Of a DNA stretch of 64,000 bases, positions 54,621 to 64,000 are shown piece after piece. Below the pieces are notes generated by a model. It saw nothing but the letters and a program-made list of their open reading frames with translations. It was not told the DNA's origin and did not search any database. A program made the position numbers and the translations under genes. Where the stretch lies: contig NC_087382.1 in assembly GCF_963675165.1 (NCBI RefSeq), positions 6,682,315 to 6,746,314 on the forward strand, given 5' to 3'. This DNA is from Halichondria panicea (Eukaryota > Porifera > Demospongiae > Suberitida > Halichondriidae). Position 1 is the first letter of the stretch; each line of letters starts with the position of its first letter.

Positions 54621-55864
54621 CTAACGAACATTTGCAACGGTTTGATGTCTGTGCATTTACAGGCTCCTTTTTCGTGGTCTAATTCGTGCAACAAATGCCC
54701 AGTGATTTTTTTGTACACCCGGCTTTGGTCGTCGTTTAGCATGGACAGTCTCCTGTCCAGCGTTATGGGGTCTACGTCGAGGTCTAGCTCGAGATGGCGA
54801 TCCAAGTGTGATTTAGCCATGCATTTAGCCATGCCCTGGAGCAGGAGGTTGACGTCGTCTTCCTCCTCCTCCACCTCTTTTTTCTGACGTTTCGACCTTC
54901 TGGCGTTTGAGATTTCCCGCGATCTCTTATTGAGGTCCAACATCTTCTGGAGCTTGTCGTGGTGAGCGAGGAGGCCTTCGTTCTGCATCCTCTCGAACGC
55001 CATTTTAGGCGACTCTCCGTCGAGGAGGTCACCCTCGTCAACGAACGGGACAAAGAGCAGAATGAGGCAGTAGTAGTACTCTTGCTCCTGTTCTTTTCTG
55101 TTGGTGTCGTACGTGGGGTGACTGATAACGCGAGGTTTGACGAGCCTCCTGTACGTTTTCTCACCCTGGCGGTCCCTTTGGTACCAGTCAATGTGTGAAG
55201 CGAAGTCGTGCAAGCACATGGAGGACAGTCTGTCTGGCCTGTTTGGATAGTGAACGTCTATCAGGCTAGGGGTGTACAGGTCAGTACTTTTCGGGTTCAT
55301 TTTTAAGAGCTGAGTGTAGTTTTTGAGCTTTCTATTGCAGCATTCACGTAGTAAACATCGTTTGACTTCTCGTTAAAGTGGTCACCTGTAACTTGATCGT
55401 ACCCCTCGTGCTGCCCTAATTCTCGGGTTTTAAAGGTACTTAAAGCAAACACCCACAACTTCTTGTAGAGAGTAGTGCCCGTGCTAGACAGGCTAGACAG
55501 TTCCGCAAAAGTGTCTTGCATGGCGCTTTTCTCTGCTTTTGTGACGTACGCCGTAATGTAACCGGTGAGCGCCATGCTGGTCTCGGCTATGTACTGGACG
55601 TCAACGTTAGCTTTCCAAAGGTGCAGCAGCAAGGGATTGTAATCGTTGATTCTGGCTTCTTGGACAGGGCGGGATAGTGCACGAGAGCTGATTGTCACAA
55701 ACGCTCCCGAACAAGTGACAAACGTGGGGATGGCCCATCCTCAAATTGCCCGCCTTTGATTCGAAATCTGGAATTTCGGGGTCGAGCGGGACTTCCCATT
55801 CCTGTATGTGCGTGTGCACATACGGACACGTGTGGAGGCCGTCCAGGCGAAACATGTCCTGCAA
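54569..55864 (-). pseudogene. Helitron Rep-helicase middle part with Walker A
   Basis: On the minus strand: MFRLDGLHTCPYVHTHIQEW (55855), then after a frameshift INDYNPLLLHLWKANVDVQY, MALTGYITAYVTKAEKSAMQ and FALSTFKTRELGQHEGYDQV. Next come LIDVHYPNRPDRLSSMCLHD, YYYCLILLFVPFVDEGDLLD and an acidic/basic linker. The Walker A motif is VSGVGGTGKSFLIHYS at about 54615-54575. The YITAYVTKAEKS region corresponds to the end of the Helitron N-terminal (Rep-associated) domain. The ORFs 55698-55303 and 55300-54569 nearly join. Confidence 0.85.
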
Positions 55865-55944
55865 ATTGGCAATTCTTTCAAGCCTACACCTGGCCGTACA
55901 GGCCCACCTTGGGTTTGGGTAATTTTTTTTTCTGAGGGGTTTTT

Positions 55945-56910
55945 TCAGACACGATAGGTTTGTGGTCTGCTAGCATGCACTAGCATGCACTCACCGGTTG
56001 TTTTCACCTGTATCGGAGTGGGCAGTTTGTGCACTGGCTCCTCGATACTGGGTATGCCACTGGGTATGCCACTCGTGTACGTACATTCAGGCAGGTGGTC
56101 GTGGGTGTAACCAGCTTCGTAAAAGTAAGGCTCTCTACAATCTGTATGGCACCTAAGGCCAAAGTCCTTGATGCACGTGAAACGTTGGTCCATGACGTCT
56201 CTTTTGACCCCTAGGAGGCCAGCTACAGCTTTTCTGCGATCAGCTAGGCTGAGCCTCACTAAATGACTGGCAGCAAGCTTACATGCAGTGAACTTTTGGG
56301 CTGCTTTGTTTTTGCCGTCCTTCCAGTTCGGAATTTTTGCTAAACCTTCAAGAATGCATTTTGTAAGGACATTGCTTTTCGTGAAAACGTCCTGTAGGCT
56401 TGTCCTAAGGGAGTGCATTACTTCGTCGTTTGGTTCAGCTAGCGGGTATTTTTGCTTCCTTCTCGCGTTAAAAGCCTTCGCACGTCGTTTGTACGACGCT
56501 CTAGAGGTTTGAGAAGACTTTTTGCGGAGAACAAATAATTGCTTCATATAGCTCCACGCAGTAGAGGTCCGTGAGAGAGCTCTACTGCGTTGAGTGTTTT
56601 TGCGGTAGTGGGTCGAAACCGACTGCCGGGTTTGAAGCGCACTTTTCTCAGGATTCAGATACTGATATTTTGACACAGCCCTCCTTGTGGAGGCTGTGGC
56701 CTTGTCGGGCTTTGAATTCCTGTACTTGGACACAGCCCTCCTTGTGGAGGCTGTGGCCTTGTCCGGCTTTGAATTTCACCACCTGACCGTAGCACTCCTT
56801 GTGGAGGCTGTGGCCTTGTCCGGCTTTGAATTTCGCCACCTGACCGTAGCACTCCTTGTGGAGGCTGTGGCCTTGTCGGGCTTTGAATTCCTGTACTTGG
56901 CCCTTGGAGA
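55945..56910 (-). pseudogene. Helitron N-terminal basic region with 19-residue repeats
   Basis: The repeats read SKYRNSKPDKATASTRRAV, four to five times, followed by KYQYLNPEKSALQTRQSVST. A basic stretch (KRRAKAFNARRKQKYPLAEP), CILEGLAKIPNWKDGKNKAA, AVAGLLGVKRDVMDQRFTCI and a cysteine/histidine part (CHTDCREP, HDHLPECTY) follow. One repeat has TGG TGA where the others have TGG CGA, a nonsense change near 56775, so the open frame begins only at 56733. A 12-bp duplication (56047-56070) doubles SGIP. A second copy of this N-terminus begins at 63521. Confidence 0.75.
56671..56905 (-). repeat. 57-bp tandem repeat (four units) encoding 19 residues
   Basis: CTCCTTGTGGAGGCTGTGGC starts at 56681, 56738, 56795 and 56852, so the period is exactly 57 bp. 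Each unit contains the hairpin-forming AGCCTCCACAAGGAGGGCT or a close variant. The period is divisible by three, so the protein repeat is kept in frame. Confidence 0.95.
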
Positions 56911-57276
56911 GCACAAATAGAGCCTAAGTAGCATTCGTTACAGCTGGATTCTTACAGCTGGATTCTTACAATAGGATGCCAATCATGTATTTAATCAACT
57001 GTGGACCATCTGCCTTATAATTATGGTCAGATGGTTTTGGCCATCAGCACAGTGCAGTTGCATGGTATGATTATGCAATAGTTAGACAATAGTTAGACAC
57101 AAGTTTCTGCAAGCCCAAAGGGCTGGTAGTATCTCGAACGCAGTGCCCTGAGGACTTCTAAATCACGTGGAAACTTCGTAAACAGTGTCTAAGCGCATAG
57201 CATTTAGCCAGCATTTAGCCAATCAGATTTGAATGCTACATGATTTTCTAAGTAAGTACTACATGATTTTTTGTAG

Positions 57277-57675
57277 AGAGGGATTGGAAACGGAAGTACC
57301 CTCCGCGGTTTTAATCGAGGCTTACTTTTTAACATGAGGGCTAAACATGAATAATTCATGAGAATTGTTTTGCTCTCTGTAAGAAGTCCACGAGCAGCTT
57401 TCTCTAATACTTGAGGACACAGGATACTTGAGGACACAGGACACTATTTAGTTACAAAGCCTTAGCTATATCAAAGGAACACAAGCATGAAAAAGCGCTC
57501 TGTGTACCTCTAGCTACTTCACGACAATCGAGATACCTACTATCAGGGGGCATGTGATTCAGTAACGGGGGTAGCTCTGAGGTGTATGCTTTGGACACAA
57601 TAGGCTTGAGATACACGGATGGTCCCAGAGACACTACGTAGACTTCCGTTTCCAATCCGTTTCCAATCCCTCTTC
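57277..57675. mobile_element. Possible MITE with GAGGGATTGGAAACGGAAGT ends
   Basis: The left end GAGAGGGATTGGAAACGGAA (57277) is inverted at the right (ACTTCCGTTTCCAATCC, doubled by 11 bp, to about 57675). It is about 400 bp long with no clear target duplication. There is no coding capacity. Confidence 0.5.
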
Positions 57676-58281
57676 TACTCTATCTATATGGTTGGATAGA
57701 ATATATGGTTGGATAGAACACTTCCTTTAGCCAATCAAATTGCAATATTTATGGCAAACATCATCAGAGGAGGTTGGACACGGTCACGTGCACCACTTTT
57801 TTTGCTGAGCTGGCATAGTCTACCTGGTGTTGCACAGTATCTCTCTGGCTATCATTAACCAACCCGATCCCCGGCGAGTTATCAGTGTGCATAATTATAG
57901 TAGATCCTTGTCAGGCAGCACAACTGACACAGCTATAGTCAAGCTAGCAAAGTAACAGTATAGCCATACATTCATACATTCCTTTTACAGTTGCTCGGTA
58001 TCCATGGTAACCTGAGCAGAGACGTCACATACGTCACAAAATTGATGACGCGTGGCAAACCTCCTCTGTCTAAGTATACTTAGCACCTCAGGTGCTGATG
58101 CCTCGGTGGAGATGCAAATTTACATGACGAACATTTTATTAATTTTGCAAACTCAAAGAATGACAACCAATTGACACTCCGTAAACAAACGTGAAAGGCT
58201 GCAGCAAAACTGAGAACACTATTTTGCAAATCCACACTTGTGACTTGTTGGCAGAGCTAATCCGAACCAAATGTTTGTCAG

Positions 58282-58330
<49 letters not shown>

Positions 58331-59400
58331 AATGAGGGTCAATTCAAATCTGCTTCCAGCGGACTTAATTACCTCCAAGAAACAAAGAGCGGAATGCAAA
58401 TAAAGTTATCAGGAATCCTTTTAGACCTGTGCACAGTGCACGGTGTGTGTGCACGGTGTGTGTGTACACATGTGTGTGTGTGGGGGGGAGGGGTCATACA
58501 AGGCGCTCATTCGTAGCTTCTCATTCGTAGCTTCACAGAGAAAAAACATTTTAGATTGTAGTGATGTCATTGGTTACTTTTGATGGTGGTGAGGGGAGGT
58601 ATGAGTTAGAAGAAACCTGGCAGAAGTTAAAAGTTGAAGTGACGTACACTATACATACATTGTCGTTTACACATAGAGTGCTTTTGGGATGAAACTTAAG
58701 AATTAAACGTGTAATGACCGTATAACACGTTGACTTACTCTGCTTGTCTCTTGATCTCTGTCTGTCGTTCTCAATGTGAGTGAATCGGGCAGCCAAATTC
58801 CTGGTTGGTAATTAGATCCATGAGATCCATGAAAGTGTTGCTATAGAGAAACTCACTAGAGCTGCAAAAAAGAAAATATTACTGTGAAATACTAACGTCG
58901 TAGGCGGTCACTGACTACCAGTATATGTAGCATGATGATGTGGACACAATAAAGTGCAGATTTCCCCAGCGAGCACTTGTTATACCTAGAATGTATGTCA
59001 CAGTTCAAGAACAGAGGAAGTATACGACACACGTGCCTCGATTAGTGGGTAAAGACTTTAGAATGGATAAGTAACAGTCACAATGAGCCGGTAAAGACCC
59101 ACTAGACTATGTGAGACGGAGGTCCTATCTCTGATAAAGAGTCGATCATACATAACACTATAATGGAACACAGGCTATAATGGAACACAGGGGGGGCAGA
59201 GCGTATACAACACATAAAAAGTCTAACGAAACACGGCACAGCGTATACACCATACAATTTTAAAATCCAGAAATTCCAGAAATTAACTATTTTTACTATT
59301 TTTATTTTTATAGGTGTTGTTGACCTTTCTTTATATTTTGTGCCAAAGTTTTGACAGGTTTTGACAGGTAATAAAAGGGCCACTAGAACTAGCATGCACT
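57676..59400. other. No gene seen
   Basis: AT-rich sequence with a GT microsatellite (58283-58324), a further GT-rich patch near 58440-58490 and short duplications. The ORFs across the GT repeat are not genes. Confidence 0.45.
58283..58324. repeat. GT dinucleotide microsatellite
   Basis: About 20 uninterrupted GT units, ending in GCGCGC. Confidence 0.97.
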
Positions 59401-59410
59401 CATTTGCAAC

Positions 59411-59704
59411 ATGATGGCTCAACTCGTCAAGACAAACCGAGGAGGAAAGAACCTTTACAAAAATAAGAGATGGAACCGATTTTCAATTCTGGAGGTGCAA
59501 TTCTGGAGGTGCAAAAACCACAAGGCTGGGCAAGCAAGAGCCACTAGAGGGTTTGAGTGTGGGGGTTTGAGTGTGGTTGTAAGGAATGAACCACCCAATC
59601 CTTGCGGGAAGGGCCAGAGAATAGTACTTCAGTACTTCTTGTTCGCACAAAGGAATTTCACCCAGCGCCGAAATTTTTGCCACGCCACCAATAAACATTT
59701 TTAG
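59411..59704 (+). pseudogene. Possible FLYWCH-type zinc finger fragment
   Basis: The ORF starts MMAQLVKTNRGGKNLYKNKR and continues WNRFSI, then FWRCKNHKAGQARATRG. The order K-T-N-R-G-G-K-N-L...W-R-C...K-A-x-x-R-A resembles the start and W-x-C core of FLYWCH fingers found in Mutator-like transposases. An exact 14-bp tandem duplication (59486-59513) inserts extra residues just before FWRC. The second Cys and the His residues are not clearly seen, so the call is tentative. Confidence 0.35.
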
Positions 59705-60450
59705 AGATGATTTTGTGACTGGAGGAGACAGTACGTGGTGCAGACGGTGAAGAGGAGACTTGACATCATAGCATGTAAGTATGCAGTGACATTCAATACC
59801 TCTTCTTAAACCAGGCGTCTAGGATTCATGGCTAGATATAATAATTTGACCACGGTGCCAATGTGGCTGCAGTAGCCAGCTTGTTATGCAGAGAGAACCA
59901 GCCCCACCCTTTTATTATACGGAGAGAACTACAGTAAAAAGTTCCCGTTCCGTTTGCGTTTAAACGCGCCCAAAAAACCGCAAAACGAACGCATTGAAAA
60001 CGCTTCCGTTTTAACGCATTATTTAATGCGGGGGATAATTGATGAGTAAGCGGTTTCTTATCTTTGTTTATGGATTCAGCGCGCAAGTGGACCTTCTTCT
60101 GCTTTGTTCAGCTACTTCATGTTCCTCTCCTGTTACCTGGAATGGCCCTTAGAAGAGCAGCGTGTGTGTAATGTTCATAGCTAGTCTAGTCTAGCATCAG
60201 ACTGTGCTGTTGCATTTCTAGAAACTTTGTTAACCTACATGTACAGAGAAGTTCAGAGCCTCCAAGTATACGGTTTTTTCTAATACGGTTATACGGAATT
60301 AACTGCAAAAATACGGATATAGACTTGCTGACAGCTGTACTTACCATAAATCATATTTTGACTCTGACCCAGCCCAAGCCTGTGAAATGGCGTCTAGTAG
60401 TGCTTAGTAGTACTAGTATCATCCCTAGTAGTAGCAGCCACTCTATGGCT
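59705..60450. other. No gene seen
   Basis: No ORF with a recognisable motif, and nothing resembling hAT ends was found upstream of the transposase. Confidence 0.4.
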
Positions 60451-62243
60451 TATGGCTTATGCTGCTGCTGGTGGTGAGTCAGAGTCTGATATTGAAAGCG
60501 AGGAAGAGCAAGACGAGACACAGTCCAAAAGACCAAAGATAGACAGAGCTGCTAGAGGACGATCAAGGTGCATCAAGTACAAGTTCCACTGGATCTGGTT
60601 CTGGATCTGGGAGGTTTAGAAACTGGGAGGTTTAGAAAGAGTTGGAACTTACAGTTTATTGAAGCAACTGCCAAAGGGGCCAAGTATGCTTACTGCAATT
60701 TCGCTGGTTTCAGAGATTGCTAAACTGCCTGAAGCTTCGTCACCAATTGCTACAGGAGGTCATGGTGCAAACTCTGTCGCACATGGTGGACATAATGATG
60801 CTAAATGTCACTGTGCCAGTTCAGGTCATCAGGTCATCAAAAGAGGTGTAATGAGAGTCCTCTACAAATCACTAACTTTTTTGTAGAATCCAGCGTTTCT
60901 CATGCATCTAAGTGATGATGACACAGTTTATTGCCTTACATAAATATTTTTCTTGTAAGACTAAATCAATAATCTGTGATGCTCTTGATCCTAGCAGCCA
61001 GTCATTGACATCTTGAAAGCTACCCCTATGTGTGATGAGTCAAATGATAAGGGTGATCAATGTAAGCTTCTTACAATCCTAGTTAGATTGTATGATTCCA
61101 CCACAGAATCTGTTGTTACTCGCCACTTAGATACTGTTAGCATAACTGATTTCACTGCCGAAGGAGCCCTTAAAGATACGATACAGAAATTCTTACCAAT
61201 CTTATGAGCTTTACTTCTGACACATGTAATATTATGAAAGGTCAACGAGGCGGTGTCATTGCCAAGCTGCGTCTACTCCAACCTATGATGTGTATTGTAT
61301 TTGCCATTTAGTAAGTAAGCTTGTGTGTTAAGTCAAAGGTTTGCCTCTAAAAGTGGATGAATTTCTTGTCGATATCTATTATCACTTTCGAAACAGCGTG
61401 AATAGGATAGTATCCTTGCAAGAATTTTCCCATCTGTTGAGTTCAAATGTATTCTTAAGCACTGTGAAACAAGGTGAGCAATTGATCGCACATTAGAGAT
61501 GTGGGATCCCTTACATGAGCAAGCGTTCTACTAAGCTCTGGCTATGTTTTCTTTCAAATGTACTAACAGTTTTTGATAGATTCAATGGCTACTTTCAAAC
61601 TTCATCAGTATCTATGGAGAAAGTGTACGCCTCGGTTTTTTGTCAAGCCACAAGTTATTAAGACACACTGTAAGGATTTGACAATGCTTAAATTCCGTGA
61701 TACTGCTTCTCATCTTACTGATGATGAACGTTGGAGACAGTGGAGAATTTTTACAAAGAAGTTAGGCAATTCTATCAACTTTTTATACAGAAGCAGCTGA
61801 AGAAGTTTGACTTTAAATCTAAATTACTTCAAATTCTTTCATTTCTTGATCCAGTCAATAGCCAGGGTATGAAACTGTGCACTTTTGATCACATTCTCCC
61901 AATAACGTTTGACAAGGCAGCTGTCAAAATCGAATACAGAGAATTTGTGGTTGATAGTGATATCCAGTGTACAAAGGGTGATCCAGTGGAGTTTTGGGCC
62001 AATGTATGCAGAATGAAATCACCCATGGGTGAACTAAAGTACAAGAATCTCGCCACTATTGCTCTGAGACTATTGTCTGTTCCTACATCTAATGCTGACT
62101 GTGAACGTGTTTTCAGCCATGTGCGAAGAATCAAAACTGATTTTCGACCCACTGAAACAATATCTTCTTTGATAGGATGTCAGTTTAACAGGACGCCAAG
62201 GCCGATATCCGCTCCCAGAACGTTTAACCCGATCATACTCTGA
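60451..62243 (+). pseudogene. hAT transposase pseudogene (DUF4371 type)
   Basis: The start reads MAYAAAGGESESDIESEEEQ, KRPKIDRAARGRSR and, shifted, ASSTSSTGSGSGSGRFR. A zinc-finger-like SWNLQFIEATAKGAKYAYCN follows (about 60640-60700). The catalytic-domain region is broken: LVRLYDSTTESVVTRHLDTV, FTSDTCNIMKGQRGGVIAKL, LPLKVDEFLVDIYYHFRNSV and LWRKCTPRFFVKPQVI. The C-terminus is well preserved (61731-62243): FWANVCRMKSPMGELKYKNL, LLSVPTSNADCERVFSHVRR and IKTDFRP are the hAT dimerisation domain. At least five frame breaks are present, one at a 15-bp-scale duplication near 60610. TIRs were not found. Confidence 0.85.
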
Positions 62244-62778
62244 CTATATATGAGTTATTGTTATTGCATTATTCTTTAATTGTAAGGCGTGTTGTCATGT
62301 GATGCCTTAGGGCAGTCTCGTGTTATATGAATTATTAACAAAGTGATTGAGTTCAGTGGGGAGCTGGCATTATTAAGCTTATAGTCTAGTTAGCGAAGTT
62401 ACGTTACACATACGATGTGTGGTTGGTTGTTGCCAGCTTCAATCCCGGTGGAGTGCCCCTCTATCAACAATTATGAGTATAAATAGTATTGTACAAATAG
62501 TATTGTACAAACAATTGCATAAATTGCTGATCACATACATGAGGCTGGATGCAAGTCAATTATTAGAGAAGGCTACCTATATAATTATAATGTATTGTAA
62601 CGGAGTGCTACCTTCTGCTACAAGTGCAAAGGCTGCTACAAGTGCAAGGCACTGCATCTTACTTACGCAGTACTTCATTATATTTATTATAGCGATTGAC
62701 CACTTGTGAAAGTTTGACTCAAACTCTTGTCTTAGTAAAGCGAAAGCGAAATCTAGAGATGCCTATAAAGACATAATA
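62244..62778. other. No gene seen
   Basis: AT-rich sequence with short duplications (62480-62510, 62625-62645). Confidence 0.4.
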
Positions 62779-63220
62779 TTAGTAAAACCAGTAGGTTTTA
62801 CATAGGATTGGCATTGGGTTTGCCCGTATTTACCAAAATTTCACTTATTTTGACTCATGTTCAAACTGTTCTATCTCTGCAGGGAAAGGCCACATCAAGA
62901 AAGTGAATGGACAGATAGTTTATTTACCCTTTTCTCTGTTTATATCTCTTATTTTATTATCCATGAACCTTTTAATGAATTAATATTGTCATTTTAAAAA
63001 TTGTACTATTTCCACATTTCACCGCACTTTGTCTGACTGACTAAGTAAGTGAGTAAGTGAGTAAGTGAGTAAGTTTCTTGCCCATCATTTGCTCCAAGTA
63101 CAGCCATCTCCAGGACATTGTGCATAGCTTTTCCAAACGAACACAACTTGGATTAAAAAGCAGTTCCTCAGATTTGCGATCGGTTTCAAAATGCACCTGA
63201 CCTCTCTTGACAACAATTTT
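62779..63220 (+). repeat. Dispersed repeat R4, copy 2
   Basis: It matches 17803-18250 along its length, including TGACTCATGTTCAAACTGTT and CAGCCATCTCCAGGACATT, with an AAGTGAGT-type tract in the middle. Confidence 0.85.
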
Positions 63221-63520
63221 CCAACCAAGAAAATTCCGCCATTTTCATTATACGCATGCGTTGTACAAGCCACAGCAATAATATACAGGTGGCTCCTGTG
63301 CAACAGAACCTCGTGGTTCATGCTATAAGGAAGACGCATCAGCTAATTTCTTAGGTGAGTTACTTACATCTTTATATATATTTGAATGACTTTATATTAT
63401 TACAGTTACACTTGGACTGCTTGCTGCACTTGTTCTGTTGACTAAGAGCATTTAAAGTTACCTCTACAATCAACTGATAAGTGTTGTATTCTTAATTATT
63501 ATAAATGGTTTGTTTGTTAG

Positions 63521-63880
63521 CATGCCTTTCAAAAGCAGCAAACTCACAAACCGTAAAAAGCGCAAAACACGATACCAAAACCTTTCAGACACTCAGAAAT
63601 CATCTGGTACTGACTATTACCTGGTACTGACTATTACATATCTACATTGTTATTAAAAAAGCTTTACATTATCGTTCCCAAAATGTTGAGAAAGCCACAG
63701 CCTCCACAAGGAGAGCTGTATCCAAGCATAGGGGTTTACACCCTGAAAAGGCCAAAGCCTCCACAAGGAGTGCTACGGTCAAGTGGCGAAATTCTGATCC
63801 CGACAAGGCCCTCTACTGGGCGTGACAGTTTAGCGACATCATGTGGGTGTGGGTGTGGTTATATGGGTTGATGATCACGT
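63521..63880 (+). pseudogene. N-terminus of a second Helitron protein with 19-residue repeats
   Basis: ATG at 63521 opens MPFKSSKLTNRKKRKTRYQN and LSDTQKSS. A 17-bp-scale duplication (CTGGTACTGACTATTAC, 63604-63637) and stops follow. Then KATASTRRAVSKHRGLHPEK and AKASTRSATVKWRNSDPDKA continue to about 63830, where a stop follows. The repeat matches that of 56671-56905 on the opposite strand. It shows what the upstream end of the first Helitron may have looked like. No helicase is seen before the window ends. Confidence 0.65.
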
Positions 63881-64000
63881 TTACCATTGGTTTTACAAAT
63901 CTATAATCTGATTGGCGCAGGGGACCACTCCACATGCACACTCCACATGCACACTGTTCCTAGAACCTGATATGGAGTAGAGTCCACTACTCCATAATGG

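Larger units (their letters stand above)
52484..56910 (-). mobile_element. Decayed Helitron: repeat-rich N-terminus, Rep remnant, PIF1 helicase, OTU
   Basis: Minus-strand order: 19-residue repeats and a long basic region, a short Rep-region remnant, a PIF1-type helicase, then an OTU-like domain. This is the order known for animal Helitrons, rolling-circle transposons. The HUH nuclease motifs of Rep are not visible; the stretch that should hold them (around 55900) is deleted. Multiple frame breaks are present. The 5' TC and 3' CTRR termini were not located. Confidence 0.8.

Noticed and set aside
56648..56920. ORFs with HSLHKEG or RTRPQPPQG repeats
   Set aside because: These are shadow frames of the 57-bp repeat; the KYRNSKPDKATAST frame continues into the Helitron protein.
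58191..58516. ORFs across the GT repeat
   Set aside because: They are translations of a dinucleotide microsatellite.

Overview
The window reads as repeat-rich nuclear DNA of a metazoan, most likely a sponge or another early-branching animal. Coding pieces are split by GT-AG introns, there are no bacterial-style operons, and almost every recognisable protein belongs to a transposable element. The combination is one I associate with sponge genomes such as Amphimedon: a CR1-like LINE with a 2A motif and a PHD finger, Helitrons with OTU domains and 19-residue repeats, RG-rich piggyBac transposases, and Ty3/gypsy pol with integrase ahead of reverse transcriptase. The species assignment is inference, and no host gene could be named with confidence.

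Layout. 1-3.4 kb: two broken Ty3/gypsy pol fragments. 4.15-6.37 kb: an intact Tc1/mariner-superfamily element with matching terminal inverted repeats (TIRs), a TA target duplication and two convergent ORFs (transposase and an unnamed accessory protein). 6.8-7.5 kb: exons of an unrecognised gene. 8.9-14.8 kb: small DNA elements, including two short piggyBac derivatives and a piggyBac transposase split by a TA-flanked MITE. 15.2-17.3 kb: gene fragments and a decayed DDE transposase. 17.8-19.5 kb: a dispersed repeat, a foldback and a pogo/Tigger-like MITE. 19.9-21.25 kb: a multi-exon gene candidate. 21.6-25.3 kb: a near-complete piggyBac element. 25.4-30 kb: minisatellite, a Ginger- or gypsy-like integrase with an intron, and another transposon fragment. 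31.8-34.25 kb: a LINE. 35-38 kb: tandem and dispersed repeats. 39.1-41.4 kb: one piggyBac nested in another. 43.8-48.1 kb: a DUF7869-like transposase fragment and a third piggyBac gene. 48.8-50.2 kb: a decayed second copy of the two-ORF mariner system. 51.1-51.55 kb: a small spliced gene candidate. 52.5-56.9 kb: a decayed Helitron, with the N-terminus of a second one starting at 63.5 kb. 60.45-62.24 kb: a decayed hAT transposase.

Three things stand out. First, the accessory ORF of the mariner-like element faces the transposase head-on in two diverged copies, which suggests a conserved two-gene transposition system. Second, the LINE carries a textbook 2A ribosome-skipping motif just before its PHD finger. 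Third, exact 7-17 bp tandem duplications occur throughout, many of them inside transposase genes; they are either a real mutational signature or an assembly artefact.
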